Assembly (NCBI RefSeq): GCF_030812215.1 | Contig: NZ_JAUSSG010000001.1 | Span: 62,001-126,000, forward strand | Direction: 5' to 3' | From: Variovorax boronicumulans | GTDB lineage: Bacteria; Pseudomonadota; Gammaproteobacteria; Burkholderiales; Burkholderiaceae_C | DNA: 64,000 nt | In this document: one piece after another, positions 16,907-26,700 of the stretch | Position numbering within the stretch: the stretch's first letter is position 1 | Layout of the letters: each line of letters starts with the position of its first letter | Made by a program: the position numbers and the translations under genes | Notes under the pieces: generated by a model | Seen by the model: only the letters and a program-made list of their open reading frames with translations | The model's database searches: none | Told to the model about the DNA's origin: nothing

Positions 16907-17818
16907 ATGGCACTCACGCCCGAGCAGCAGCAGGACATCCGCGAAGAGGAGTACTTCCGGATGGAAGTGCGCAAATCCCTCGCCACCCCGGCAAGGCCAC
17001 CCACGCTGATGGACCGCCTCTCGGCCTTCGGCGATTCCAAGGTCGGCTTCTGGCTGCTGACGACGGTGCTGGCAGGCATCGTCGCCACGGGTTTCACCAA
17101 GCTGCAGCGCTACCTCGACCAGGAAGAGATCGCACGCCGCGAGCTCGCCGAGCGCAGCCGACGCGACGCGGACATGCTGCTCAAGCTCGGCCCCCTGCTC
17201 ACCTCCGACAAGCGCCCGCAGGTGGACATGGCCATCGTGCTGCTCAACAGCCTCTCGGCCGGCGACGGGATCGACAAGCAGGTGTCGGGGCAGATCGTCG
17301 CGCTGTTCCGGAGCACGGCCGAAGCCGGCAACCGGCCCAATGCCACGCCCGAGGAGCGCGTCGCCAGCCAGGCGATCTACACCTTCTTCGACAAGGCGGG
17401 CCTCTCCGCGATGCAGGCCTGGGGCACGCCGGCCGCGGCGAGCGTCGCCGCCGAACCGGCGCCGGCGGCTGCCGCGCCCAGCCTCGTGGCGGCGGCGCTG
17501 GACAACACCTCGCTGCCGATCCGCATCTACCTGCAGGTCGGCGACCGGGCCGACTGGCCGGCTGCGACCAAGGCATCGGAGGGATTGCGGCAGGCCGGGA
17601 TGATCGTGCCCGGCATCGAGCTGGTGCCGGCGCAGAGCACGCCCAGGCAGAACAGCGTGCGCTACTGCAAGGACAAGGTCTCGCCCACGGCGCTGGACCG
17701 GGTGCGGACGGCCACGGCCAGCCAGGTGGCTCCGGCGCCAACGATGACCGAACTGCCGCCGAAGCTCTGCGGCAACGTGCACTTCAACCACTTCGAACTG
17801 TGGTTCGCGCGGGCGTAG
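16907..17818 (+). CDS. membrane-anchored protein of unknown function
   Basis: 303 residues, family not recognised. An N-terminal cytoplasmic stretch (EQQQDIREEEYFRMEVRKSL) precedes one hydrophobic helix (residues about 46-64, GFWLLTTVLAGIVATGF). A charged, probably coiled-coil segment follows (YLDQEEIARRELAERSRRD), then an Ala-rich linker and a C-terminal alpha/beta portion (IRIYLQVGDRADWPAATKAS) with two cysteines. The ATG at 16907 is favoured by GGAGG 11 bases upstream; the frame is open to 16844. Confidence 0.6.
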   Translation: MALTPEQQQDIREEEYFRMEVRKSLATPARPPTLMDRLSAFGDSKVGFWLLTTVLAGIVATGFTKLQRYLDQEEIARRELAERSRRDADMLLKLGPLLTSDKRPQVDMAIVLLNSLSAGDGIDKQVSGQIVALFRSTAEAGNRPNATPEERVASQAIYTFFDKAGLSAMQAWGTPAAASVAAEPAPAAAAPSLVAAALDNTSLPIRIYLQVGDRADWPAATKASEGLRQAGMIVPGIELVPAQSTPRQNSVRYCKDKVSPTALDRVRTATASQVAPAPTMTELPPKLCGNVHFNHFELWFARA

Positions 17819-17828
17819 TGCGTAGGGG

Positions 17829-18404
17829 TCAGCCGGCTGCAGGGTGATCGAAGGTCAACCAGCCGCCGAATGCAAGATCGCCGGCAGGCCAGTCGGCGGC
17901 GGTTGCGGGGCAGCGGATGCCACGCTGCAGGAGCGTCACGGCGCGCAGCACGCCGGCATGGGTGACCCACAGTGCGTCGCCCTCACCCGAGCGCCATTCG
18001 TCGTGCGCTTCGGCCACGCGCGCCATGAACGCGCGCACGCTCTCCCCATGCTGGCCGGCAGGCGCCCCGGCAAAGTCGGCCGTCCAGGCGTCGAATTCCG
18101 TGCGCGCGATCGCGGACCATGGCCGTCCTTCCCACGCGCCGAAATTCATCTCGGCCAGCCGAAGGTCCTGCCGCACGGAAAGATCCGGCCGCAACGCAAC
18201 GATCGCTTCGGCCAGGGCCGTGCATCGCCTGAGCGGCGAACTCCACAGCGCAATGCCTTGCGGCAGCCAGTGCGCAATGCGCTCGGCGGCCTGCAGGGTG
18301 TCGGCCGCGTGCGCTTCCAGGTTTGTCGCGCCATAGCAAAGGCCGTGCGCCGCCACCACGGGCGCATGACGTTGAAGCCAGAGGGTCCGGCGGGGCGTCG
18401 TCAT
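17829..18404 (-). CDS. cobC: alpha-ribazole phosphatase-like histidine phosphatase
   Basis: 191-residue histidine phosphatase. The phospho-His motif is LQRHAPV, with SPLRRC, the acid in AEMNFGAWEG and the second His in WVTHAGVLRA. Its place at the end of cobQ-cobT-cobS strongly suggests alpha-ribazole-5'-phosphate dephosphorylation in nucleotide-loop assembly, although these enzymes are hard to separate from other phosphoglycerate-mutase-like phosphatases by sequence. ATG at 18404 overlaps the cobS stop by four bases. Confidence 0.85.
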   Translation of the reverse strand: MTTPRRTLWLQRHAPVVAAHGLCYGATNLEAHAADTLQAAERIAHWLPQGIALWSSPLRRCTALAEAIVALRPDLSVRQDLRLAEMNFGAWEGRPWSAIARTEFDAWTADFAGAPAGQHGESVRAFMARVAEAHDEWRSGEGDALWVTHAGVLRAVTLLQRGIRCPATAADWPAGDLAFGGWLTFDHPAAG

Positions 18405-19204
18405 GCCTGCCAGGCGAGCGCGAGATAGATCGCCAGCTCGCAGACCTGCTGTGTCGCGCCCAGACCGTCGCCGGTGAAACCCTGCAGGCGCCACAAGAAA
18501 AGGCGCGCCATCCATCCCGCGGCCACGACGACAGCCAGCAGCGCCGCGCCAACGTGCACGACGTCATGCGCGCACAGCAGCAACGCCACGGCGGGAATCG
18601 ACCACAGCACCGCAATCGCCAATGCCCCGCCGCTGATCGCATCGGCCAGCGGCTTCGCCTTGCTCGCCCCGCTGTCGCCCACATAGGGCAACCAGCGAAT
18701 CAGGAACAGCGGCGCGAGCCGCGACAGCACGTGCGCCCCGACGATCGCCACGGCCACCGCTTCCAGTCCGCGCCCGGCCAGCGTGGCGAGCAGCGCGAAC
18801 TTGAGGCCCAGTGCGAGCACCAGCGCCACGGCACCGAAAGCGCCGATGCGCGAGTCCTTCATGATCTCCAGCGCGCGGTCGCGGTGGGCCGAGCCGCCCA
18901 GGCCGTCGGCGACGTCGGCGAGGCCGTCTTCATGAAAGGCGCCAGTCAGCATCACGGTGGCGACGGTGCTCAGCACCGCTGCGGCGAACGCGCCCGCCAC
19001 GCTCTGCAACCCGACGCCCACGGCCACGAAGACCAGCGCGGCCACCCCGCCCACCAGCCACCCGATGCCCGGCAGATGCGCCGCGCTCGCGCGCAGCATC
19101 TGCGGGCTGAATCCGACCCATGCCGCGAGCGAACCGGTCACCGGCACGCGGGTGAAGAACTGCAGTGCGAGCAGAAAGTGGCGAATGCCGTTCATCGAAC
19201 GCAT
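18401..19204 (-). CDS. cobS: adenosylcobinamide-GDP ribazoletransferase
   Basis: Integral membrane enzyme that joins adenosylcobinamide-GDP and alpha-ribazole (phosphate) to make cobalamin (phosphate). 267 residues with several hydrophobic helices and the signature FHEDGLADVADGLGG near residue 92, followed by RALEIMKDSRIGAFG. The name follows the Salmonella scheme (CobV elsewhere) and is not the chelatase subunit CobS. The ATG at 19204 has GAAGG at good spacing; the ATG at 19195 is the alternative. The ribosome site lies in a palindromic repeat. Confidence 0.93.
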   Translation of the reverse strand: MRSMNGIRHFLLALQFFTRVPVTGSLAAWVGFSPQMLRASAAHLPGIGWLVGGVAALVFVAVGVGLQSVAGAFAAAVLSTVATVMLTGAFHEDGLADVADGLGGSAHRDRALEIMKDSRIGAFGAVALVLALGLKFALLATLAGRGLEAVAVAIVGAHVLSRLAPLFLIRWLPYVGDSGASKAKPLADAISGGALAIAVLWSIPAVALLLCAHDVVHVGAALLAVVVAAGWMARLFLWRLQGFTGDGLGATQQVCELAIYLALAWQA

Positions 19205-19209
19205 AGAGA

Positions 19210-19259
19210 AACCTTCGCGCTTCGCGCTACGGTATTCGCCTTGGGAGTGGCCCGGCGGC
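19210..19259 (-). repeat. GC-rich palindromic repeat, copy 3 (cobT-cobS spacer)
   Basis: It occupies the cobT-cobS gap. CGCGCTTCGCG (19216-19226) is identical to copy 2 and is followed by a degenerate core, TTGGGAGTGGCCCGGCGG, that abuts the cobT stop. As in copy 2, the end of the repeat supplies the downstream ribosome-binding site (GAAGG). Confidence 0.7.
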
Positions 19260-20300
19260 TCATGCGTCCTTGCGCGACACGCCCGCCGCCTCGAAGCTCG
19301 CCATCTCGCGCAGGATGCGGCAAGCCGACTCGAGCAGCGGCCAGGCCAGCGCGCCGCCCGAGCCTTCGCCCAGGCGCAGGTCCAGGTTCAGCAAGGGCTC
19401 GAGACCGAGATGCTTCAGCAGCAGCGCATGCCCCGGCTCGGCCGAGCTGTGCGCGGCCACGCAGCGCTGCGTCACACGTGGCTGCAGCGCCTGCGCAACG
19501 AGCACCGCAGCGCTGGCGATGAAGCCATCGACCACGATCACGCGGCGTTCTTCCGCCGCCTGCAGCACTGCGCCGACCAGCGTGGCGACTTCGAAGCCAC
19601 CGAATGCGGCCAGCGCTTCGAGTGGCGTCGTTGCACCCGCGTGCAGTGCGAGCACCTCGCGCAGCACGTCCCGCTTGCGTGCCAGCCCTGCGGCGTCGAG
19701 ACCGGTGCCCGCGCCGGTGCAGGCGCCGATGTCCAGCCCCGCGAGCCGCGACAGCAGCAGCGCCGCCGACGAGCTGTTGCCGATGCCCATCTCGCCCAGC
19801 AGCAAGGCATTGCCCGGCAGCGCGCGCACCACCTCGCGGCCGTTGACGATGGCTTGCGCGCATTGCTCGGCGGTCATCGCCGGGCCGGCCGACGCATCCG
19901 CAGTTCCGGCAGCGATCCGCCGCGACACCAGCCCCGGGCGCGGCTGGAAGTCCCGCCGCACGCCGCAATCGACCACGGTCAGTGCCAACCCGTGCTGCCG
20001 CGCCAGCACGCTGACCGCGGCCCCGCCCGCCAGGAAGTTCTCGACCATCTGCCAGGTCACGTCGCTCGGAAATGCCGAGACGCCGCGCGCCGCCAACCCA
20101 TGGTCGCCCGCGCAGACCAGCATCTGCGGTGCTTCGAGCACCGGCGCTTCGCTGCCGAGGATCGTGCCGATCCGCAAGGCCAGCGTCTCGAGCCGGCCGA
20201 GTGCACCCAGCGGCTTGGTCTTGTTGTCGATGGCGCTCTGCAGCTTCGCAGCCAGCGCGGCATCGGCGATATCGGAAATGGAGGGGATCGTTTCGTTCAT
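19260..20300 (-). CDS. cobT: nicotinate-nucleotide--dimethylbenzimidazole phosphoribosyltransferase
   Basis: Activates the lower ligand: dimethylbenzimidazole plus nicotinate mononucleotide gives alpha-ribazole phosphate. 346 residues. Landmarks are KTKPLGALGRLE near the start, VCAGDHGLAARGVSAFP, LLGEMGIGNSSSAALL, GAGTGLD and the catalytic Glu in LRLGEGSGGALAWPL. Salmonella naming (CobU in Pseudomonas). Start ATG overlaps the cobQ stop (ATGA), so translation is coupled. Its substrate dimethylbenzimidazole should come from bluB in the second cluster. Confidence 0.95.
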   Translation of the reverse strand: MNETIPSISDIADAALAAKLQSAIDNKTKPLGALGRLETLALRIGTILGSEAPVLEAPQMLVCAGDHGLAARGVSAFPSDVTWQMVENFLAGGAAVSVLARQHGLALTVVDCGVRRDFQPRPGLVSRRIAAGTADASAGPAMTAEQCAQAIVNGREVVRALPGNALLLGEMGIGNSSSAALLLSRLAGLDIGACTGAGTGLDAAGLARKRDVLREVLALHAGATTPLEALAAFGGFEVATLVGAVLQAAEERRVIVVDGFIASAAVLVAQALQPRVTQRCVAAHSSAEPGHALLLKHLGLEPLLNLDLRLGEGSGGALAWPLLESACRILREMASFEAAGVSRKDA

Positions 20301-21847
20301 GCGGATTCAATCAGGCCGGCAAGGACGCCGGTGTCGAAATGGGTGTCGATGAAATCAGCCAGGCCGTCGAAGGTGCGGTCGAGCGTGGGCGCCGCGGCGC
20401 CGAACAGCGCATGCAGCACCGCCGCATCCTCGAAAAGCCCATGAAGGTACAGCCCGAGCACGTTGCCGCGCGCGTTCTGCCAGGCCAGCCCTTCGGGCAT
20501 CACGGCATGGCCGTCCTGCGCCATCTGCGGGTGCGCGGCGGTCTGGCCGTGGTGGATCTCGTAGCCGGCCATCGGCACACCCGACAGCGCGGCCCAGTCG
20601 CCGGTCAGCGCGCCGAAGGTGGCAGCTCGGTGGCGCACCGTCTTTTCACGCTCGAACACCGTCACCAGCGGCAGCAGGCCGAGCCCCGGCGCGTTGCCGT
20701 CGATGCCATGCGGATCGACCAGCGCCTCACCCAGCATCTGCAATCCGCCGCAGATGCCCAGCACCACGCCGCCTCGCGATGCATGGGTGGCCACGGCACT
20801 GTCCAGCCCCTGCGCGCGCAGCCAGGCCAGGTCGCCGCTCGTGTGCTTGGAGCCGGGGAGCACGATCCAGTCGGCGCCGGCCACGTCGGCAGGCGTGCGA
20901 GCCCAGACGAGGCGCACGCCGGGCACGTTCTTGAGCGACTGGAATTCGTCGAGGTTGCTGATGCGCGGATAGGCGATGACCGCCACGGTCCGCGTGACGG
21001 TGCCGCTCGCGCCGAGCGCCGACGGGCCGCCCCTGGGCGCGAGCGCCCCCTCGGGGGGCAGCGAGGACACGACAGTGCCGAGCGTGGGGGTCCACGTGGT
21101 TCGGTCGTCGAATACGCCGTCTTCCTCGGGCAGGCCGTGCTGCCACCACATCGGCAGCGTCGCGACGGTGGGCACGCCGGTCAGCGCCTGCAGCTTCTCG
21201 GGCGCGGGCGAGAGCAACGAGGCGTCGCCACGAAACTTGTTCAGCACGAAACCGTGCAGCAGCGCGCGGTCGGCCTCGGGCAAGAGCGCCCAGGTGCCGT
21301 AGAGATGCGCGAAGGCGCCGCCGCGGTCGATGTCGGTGGCCAGCAGGCAGCGGGCCTCGGCGTAGCGGGCGACGCGCATGTTGACGATATCGCTGGCCAT
21401 GAGGTTGATCTCGGCCGGCGAGCCCGCGCCTTCGATCACCACCACGTCGTTTTCTGCGCGCAGCTCGTCGAGCGCCTCGGCGATCTGCGGCCAGACGCGC
21501 TCGCTGCGCCCGCGCCAGGGCAAGGCCGAGAGCGCCTCGCTCACCTGGCCCATCAGCACGACCTGGCTGTGGGTATCGCGCTCGGGCTTGAGCAGCAGCG
21601 GATTCATCCGCACATCCGGCACGGCATTGGCGGCCAGGGCCTGGAAATACTGGGCACTTCCGATCTCGCCGCCATCGACCACGCGGGCGTTGTTGCTCAT
21701 GTTCTGCGCCTTGAAGGGCGCCACCTTCAGCCCCTGCCGCGCATACCAGCGGCACAGCGCCGTGGCCAGCCAGCTCTTGCCGGCTCCGCTGGTGGTGCCC
21801 AGAACCATGACGCATCGCGCCGGCCTGCTTTTCGCCGTTGAACTCAT
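20297..21847 (-). CDS. cobQ: cobyric acid synthase
   Basis: Glutamine- and ATP-dependent amidase that converts adenosylcobyrinic acid a,c-diamide to adenosylcobyric acid (four amides). 516 residues. An N-terminal ATPase has the P-loop GTTSGAGKSW, with PFKAQNMSNNA. The C-terminal glutaminase has the nucleophile Cys in GICGGLQMLGEAL and a His in GYEIHHGQT. Residues about 261-282 (SLPPEGALAPRGGPSALGAS) do not look family-conserved and are encoded by a palindromic repeat (copy 4). ATG at 21847 (MSSTAKSRP); the frame stays open to 21970. Confidence 0.93.
   Translation of the reverse strand: MSSTAKSRPARCVMVLGTTSGAGKSWLATALCRWYARQGLKVAPFKAQNMSNNARVVDGGEIGSAQYFQALAANAVPDVRMNPLLLKPERDTHSQVVLMGQVSEALSALPWRGRSERVWPQIAEALDELRAENDVVVIEGAGSPAEINLMASDIVNMRVARYAEARCLLATDIDRGGAFAHLYGTWALLPEADRALLHGFVLNKFRGDASLLSPAPEKLQALTGVPTVATLPMWWQHGLPEEDGVFDDRTTWTPTLGTVVSSLPPEGALAPRGGPSALGASGTVTRTVAVIAYPRISNLDEFQSLKNVPGVRLVWARTPADVAGADWIVLPGSKHTSGDLAWLRAQGLDSAVATHASRGGVVLGICGGLQMLGEALVDPHGIDGNAPGLGLLPLVTVFEREKTVRHRAATFGALTGDWAALSGVPMAGYEIHHGQTAAHPQMAQDGHAVMPEGLAWQNARGNVLGLYLHGLFEDAAVLHALFGAAAPTLDRTFDGLADFIDTHFDTGVLAGLIESA
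21003..21062 (-). repeat. GC-rich palindromic repeat, copy 4, in frame inside cobQ
   Basis: On the minus strand the core GGGGCGGCCCGTCGGCGC (21033-21016) differs from copy 1 by one base. It is preceded by a second palindromic part, CCCCCCGAGGGGGCGC. It translates in frame as about 22 residues between the ATPase and glutaminase halves of CobQ, just before the strand TRTVAVIAYPRISNLDEF. Confidence 0.7.
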
Positions 21848-21979
21848 GGGCCGGATTGTCGTTGAGCGCCGCGCGCCCCGATTCGGGCGGAAAAATGTGG
21901 CATCTTTCACGCTGGCGGCCGAAGGCGCAGTTGCGTTTTGAATCCGGGGTCGGCGCTTATCCGTATACAAGACACCTCA

Positions 21980-22228
21980 ATGCCTTGCGATCACGGACCC
22001 ATGCCTGCCCTCAACGACCTGGCGCTCACGGTCGAGGAACGCGAGCCGGGCCAGTTCTACTGGACCCTGCTCGAAGCCCTCGACAACAGCGGCCATTCAG
22101 ACCTTCACGACACCCTCGATTACCGGGTGTTCCGCTCGGCCGCCAAGCCGCAGGCCAGCTACTCCAACGCCCTGGCCATGGGCGTTGCAGAGCTCCAGAA
22201 GATCAGCGGGTCGCGACCTTCTCCGTAG
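21980..22228 (+). CDS. small protein of unknown function
   Basis: Up to 82 residues. MPALNDLALTVEEREPGQFYWTLLEALDNSG, and later RVFRSAAKPQASYSNALAMG, look like conserved coding sequence, but no family was recognised. No membrane segment is evident. The first ATG at 21980 and one at 22001 are both possible, and neither has a strong ribosome site. The 3' end overlaps the convergent efflux channel gene by 26 bases. Confidence 0.5.
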   Translation: MPCDHGPMPALNDLALTVEEREPGQFYWTLLEALDNSGHSDLHDTLDYRVFRSAAKPQASYSNALAMGVAELQKISGSRPSP

Positions 22229-23681
22229 CGGCAGCGGGGGCCGATGCCGTCGATGCCGGCACCTCCCAGGTCCCGCCGATCGCGCGGATCAGGCCCACGG
22301 CAGCCTGGTACTGCGCCGACTTCACCTGCAGCGCCTGGCGCCGGTTGCGCAACTCGCTCCGGCGTGCGTCCAGCAAGTCGAGCTGGCTGATGTAGCCGTT
22401 GCGGTAGCGCGTGTCCGACAGGCTGGTCGCCCGCTGGGCCGACGACACCGCCTTGGCCTGGACCACCGACTGTTCCTGCAGGATGCGGATCGCGGCCAGT
22501 TGGTCTTCGACCTCCTGGAACGCGACCAGCACCTGCGTGCGGTAGCTCGCCAGCGCACCGTCGAGCTGGGCATTGGCGCCCTGCACGCCGGCCTCGCGGC
22601 GGCCGCCGTCGAAGATCGGCAGCGACAGCAGCGCACCGACGCCCCACGAGCGGGCCGACCACTTGAAGAGGTCGCCGATCTCGGGCGAGGCGTAGCCGGC
22701 AGCACCGGTCAGCGAGATGTTCGGGAACCATGCGGTCTGCGCCACGCCCACGCGGGCTTGTGCCGCGAGCACCGCGTTCTGCGCGGCCGACACGTCGGGC
22801 CGGCGCGTGAGCACCGTGCCCGGTACGCCGGGCGGAATGGCGGGCAAGGCAGTCGCCCACTCGTCGGTGCGCACGCCGAAGCTGGAGGCCGAATCGCCCA
22901 CCAGCACCGCGAGCGCATGCTCGACCTGGGCGCGTTGGCGGTCGAGCGCCAGCGCATCCGATTCGGTGGAGGACACCTCGGTCTGCACCCGCGCCACATC
23001 GAGTTCGGCGATGTCGCCGGCCGCCTGGCGGCGCTGCGTCAGGCGCAGCGTGTCGCTGTAGGCCTCGACGGTCTCGCGCATCAGCGCGCGTTCGGCGTCG
23101 AGCGCGCGCAGTTGCAGGTAGGTTTGCGCCACTTCGGCCTGCACCGCCAGGCGCGTGCTCTGCAGCAGACCTTCGCGGCCCACCGCGTCGAGCTTGGCCG
23201 CGTTGCTGGCGCCCGAGAGGCGGCCGAACAGGTCGACCTCGTAGGAGAAGGTGGCGCCGATGTTGGTCATCGTGCCGGGCGTGACGCTGGCCGTGGCCTT
23301 GTCCAGGCCCGCGCCGCGGTTGGCACCCGCGCCGAGGCCGATCTGCGGCAGCCGGTCGGCGTTGGCGCTGCGCGCAAGCGCGCGGGCCTCGGCCAGCCGC
23401 GCCGCCGCGGCCTGGATGTTGTTGTTGTTGACGTCGGCCTTCTCGACCAGCGCATTGAGCACCGGGTCGTTGAACGCCAGCCACCAGGCGCCGCGGGCCT
23501 GCGCTTCGGAAGGCAGTGCCTTCGTGAAGCCGGCGGGCGGCGTGGCGCCCTGCTCCTTGAACTGCGCCGTGGTCTGGATCTCCGGCACGCCGGAAGGCAC
23601 GGTGGCGCAGCCGGCCAGTGCCAGGGCCGCCACCAGCGGCAGCAAGGCGCCGCGGACCAAAGGTTGGAATGCGAATTTCAT
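22203..23681 (-). CDS. outer-membrane efflux channel lipoprotein (NodT/OprM family)
   Basis: TolC-like exit duct of the tripartite RND pump encoded just upstream. 492 residues. A lipobox (LALAGC, Cys25) predicts an outer-membrane lipoprotein. Two OEP repeats follow, with family phrases AWWLAFNDPVLNALV, NRGAGLDKATASV, YEVDLFGRLSGA, RRPDVSAAQNAVLAAQARVGVA and LPIFDGGRREAGV. It is the third gene of the operon, 30 bases after the permease. Confidence 0.93.
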   Translation of the reverse strand: MKFAFQPLVRGALLPLVAALALAGCATVPSGVPEIQTTAQFKEQGATPPAGFTKALPSEAQARGAWWLAFNDPVLNALVEKADVNNNNIQAAAARLAEARALARSANADRLPQIGLGAGANRGAGLDKATASVTPGTMTNIGATFSYEVDLFGRLSGASNAAKLDAVGREGLLQSTRLAVQAEVAQTYLQLRALDAERALMRETVEAYSDTLRLTQRRQAAGDIAELDVARVQTEVSSTESDALALDRQRAQVEHALAVLVGDSASSFGVRTDEWATALPAIPPGVPGTVLTRRPDVSAAQNAVLAAQARVGVAQTAWFPNISLTGAAGYASPEIGDLFKWSARSWGVGALLSLPIFDGGRREAGVQGANAQLDGALASYRTQVLVAFQEVEDQLAAIRILQEQSVVQAKAVSSAQRATSLSDTRYRNGYISQLDLLDARRSELRNRRQALQVKSAQYQAAVGLIRAIGGTWEVPASTASAPAAATEKVATR

Positions 23682-23711
23682 GATGAACTTTCTTCTTGAT
23701 CGACGATGCGA

Positions 23712-26700
23712 TCAGTCATGCGACTCGTGCGAGGGACGCGGCGACGCCGGCACCGGGTGCAGTCCGCCACCGCCCGAACCACCGTGCGAAGACGACGACG
23801 GCGGAGCCGAAGCGGCCGGATGGCCCGCCGAGACGAACTCCTCGCCATGCGGCACTTCGCCATGCAGCTTGAGCGGCCGGTTGCCCGCCAGGCGGCGCAT
23901 CAGTACGTAGAACACCGGCGTCAGGAACAGGCCGAAGGCCGTCACTCCGATCATCCCGGCGAACACCGCCACGCCCATCGCCTTGCGCATCTCCGAGCCC
24001 GCGCCGGTCGACAGCACCAGGGGCAGCACACCCATCACGAAGGCCAGCGAGGTCATCAGGATCGGGCGCAGGCGCAGGCGGCTCGCTTCGATCGCGGCCA
24101 GGATGGGCGTGCGTCCGGCGAACTCCAGCTCCCGTGCGAACTCCACGATCAGGATCGCGTTCTTCGCACTCAGCCCCACCAGCACGATCAGCCCGATCTG
24201 CGTGAAGACGTTGTTGTCACCCCCCGATATCCATACGCCCGCCATCGCGGCCATGATGCCCATCGGCACGATCAGGATGATCGCGATCGGCAGCGTCAGG
24301 CTCTCGTACTGGGCGGCCAGCACCAGGAACACCAGCAGGATGGCCAGCGGGAACACCAGGAAGGCGGAGTTGCCGGCCAGGATTTCCTGGTAGGTCAGCT
24401 CGGTCCACTCGAAGCTCACGCCCTTGGGCAGCGTCTCGGCCGCGATCTTGGTGATCGCGTCCTGCGCCTGGCCCGACGAATAGCCGGGTGCCGGGCCGCC
24501 GTTGATGTCGGCCGCGAGGTAGCCGTTGTAGCGCATGGCACGTTCCGGACCGAAGGTCGAATTGACCTTCATCAGCGCGGCCAGCGGCACCATCTCACCC
24601 GAGGTCGAGCGCACCTTCAGCAAGCCCACGTCTTCGGCACGGGCGCGGTAAGGCGCATCGGCCTGGACGCGCACGGAGTACGTGCGGCCGAACTTGTTGA
24701 AGTCGTTGGCGTACAGGCTACCCAGGTAGATCTGCATCGTGTCGAAGATGTCCGTCACCGGCACGCCGAGCTGGCGGGCCTTGGTGCGGTCGATGTCCGC
24801 GTACAGCTGCGGCACGTTGACCTGCCAGCTCGTGAACATGCCCGTGAGTTCGGGTGCAGCGTACGCCTTGGCCATGAAGGCCTTCACCGCGGCGTCCATC
24901 TGGTCGTAGCCGACCGAGGCGCGGTCTTCGATCTGAAGCTTGAAGCCGCCCGTGGTGCCCAGGCCCGCCACGGGCGGCGGCGGGAACATCACGATGAACG
25001 CGTCCTGGATGCTCGAGAAGGCGCCGTTGAGCTGCCCGGCCACCGCACCGCCGCTCTGGTCGGCGCGCTTGCGCTGGTCGAAGGGCTTGAGCGTGGCGAA
25101 CACGATGCCCGAGTTCGAGCTGTTGGTGAAGCCGTTGATCGACAGGCCCGGGAAGGCGATGGCGTCTTCCACGTTCGGGTTCTTCTTCATGATCTCGCCC
25201 ATGCGCTGGATCACTTCGTCGGTGCGGTCGAGCGTGGCGCCGTCAGGCAGTTGGGCAAAACCGATGAGGTACTGCTTGTCCTGCGCCGGCACGAAGCCGC
25301 TGGGCACCGCCTTGAAGAGGCCGAAGGTCACGCCGACCAGCGCGAGGTAGATCACCAGCATCAGCGTCTTGCGCGAGATCACGCGCTTGACGCCGCCGCT
25401 GTAGGCCTCGGAGCCGCGATGGAAGAACCTGTTGAAGCCGCGGAAGAGCCAGCCGAAGGCCTTGTCCATGCCGCGGGTCAGCGCGTCCTTGGGCTGGTCG
25501 TGGCCGCGCAGCAGCAAGGCAGCGAGCGCCGGCGACAGCGTGAGCGAGTTGATGGCCGAGATCACCGTCGAGATCGCGATGGTCACCGCGAACTGGCGAT
25601 AGAACTGCCCCGTGAGACCGCTGATGAAAGCGAGCGGCACGAACACGGCCACGAGCACCAGCGCAATCGCGATGATGGGCCCGGAGACTTCGCGCATCGC
25701 GCGGTACGTCGCTTCACGCGGCGTGAGCCCGGCTTCGATGTTCCGCTCGACGTTTTCCACCACCACGATGGCGTCGTCCACCACGATGCCGATGGCCAGC
25801 ACCAGCCCGAACAGGCTCAGCGCATTGATCGAGAAACCCAGCACATGCAGCACCGCGAAGGTACCGATCACCGACACCGGCACGGCCAGGAGCGGAATGA
25901 TCGACGCGCGCCACGTCTGCAGGAACAGGATCACGACCAGCACCACCAGCATGATGGCTTCGAGCAGCGTGTGGATCACCGATTCGATGGACGCACGCAC
26001 GAACTGCGTCGGGTCGTAGGCGATGCGGTATTCCAGGCCCTCGGGCATGTTCTTGTTGAGCTCGGCCATCGTCTTGCGAACATTGGCCGAGATGTCGAGC
26101 GCGTTGGAGCCCGGCGCCTGGAACACGCCCATGCCGACGGCCGGGTCGTTGTTCAAGAGCGAACGCAGCGAGTAGTCGGCGGCGCCCATTTCGAGGCGGC
26201 CGATGTCGCGCAGGCGGGTCACGGCGCCGTCGGTGCCGCTCTTGACGATGATGTCGCCGAATTCTTCTTCGCTCTGCAGGCGCCCTTGCGCATTGATGGA
26301 GAGCTGCATGTCCACGCCCGAGAGGCCCGGCGAAGCGCCGACCACGCCGGCCGCGGCCTGCACGTTCTGGCCGCGGATCGCAGCCACCACGTCGCTCGCC
26401 GAGAGGCCGCGCTGCGCAACCTTCTGCGGGTCGAGCCAGACGCGCATCGAGTAGTCGCCGCCGCCGAAGATCTGCACCTGGCCCACGCCTTCGATGCGCG
26501 CGAGCGGGTCCTTCACGTTCAGCACCGCGTAGTTGCGCAGGTAGTTGATGTCGTAGCGGTTGTTCGGCGAGACGAGGTGAACCACCATCGTCAGGTCGGG
26601 CGCGCTCTTGACGGTCGTGATGCCCAGGCGCCGCACTTCTTCGGGCAGGCGCGGCTCGGCTTGCGAGACGCGGTTCTGCACGAGCTGCTGTGCCTTGTCG

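Noticed and set aside
15203..17791. An 862-residue minus-strand frame across nth and the two following genes
   Set aside because: It crosses three genuine plus-strand genes and has no recognisable domain.
21848..21979. Second cobalamin riboswitch before cobQ
   Set aside because: The gap is only about 130 bases and contains neither a B12 box nor the GCCCCCGCAACGG-like element.
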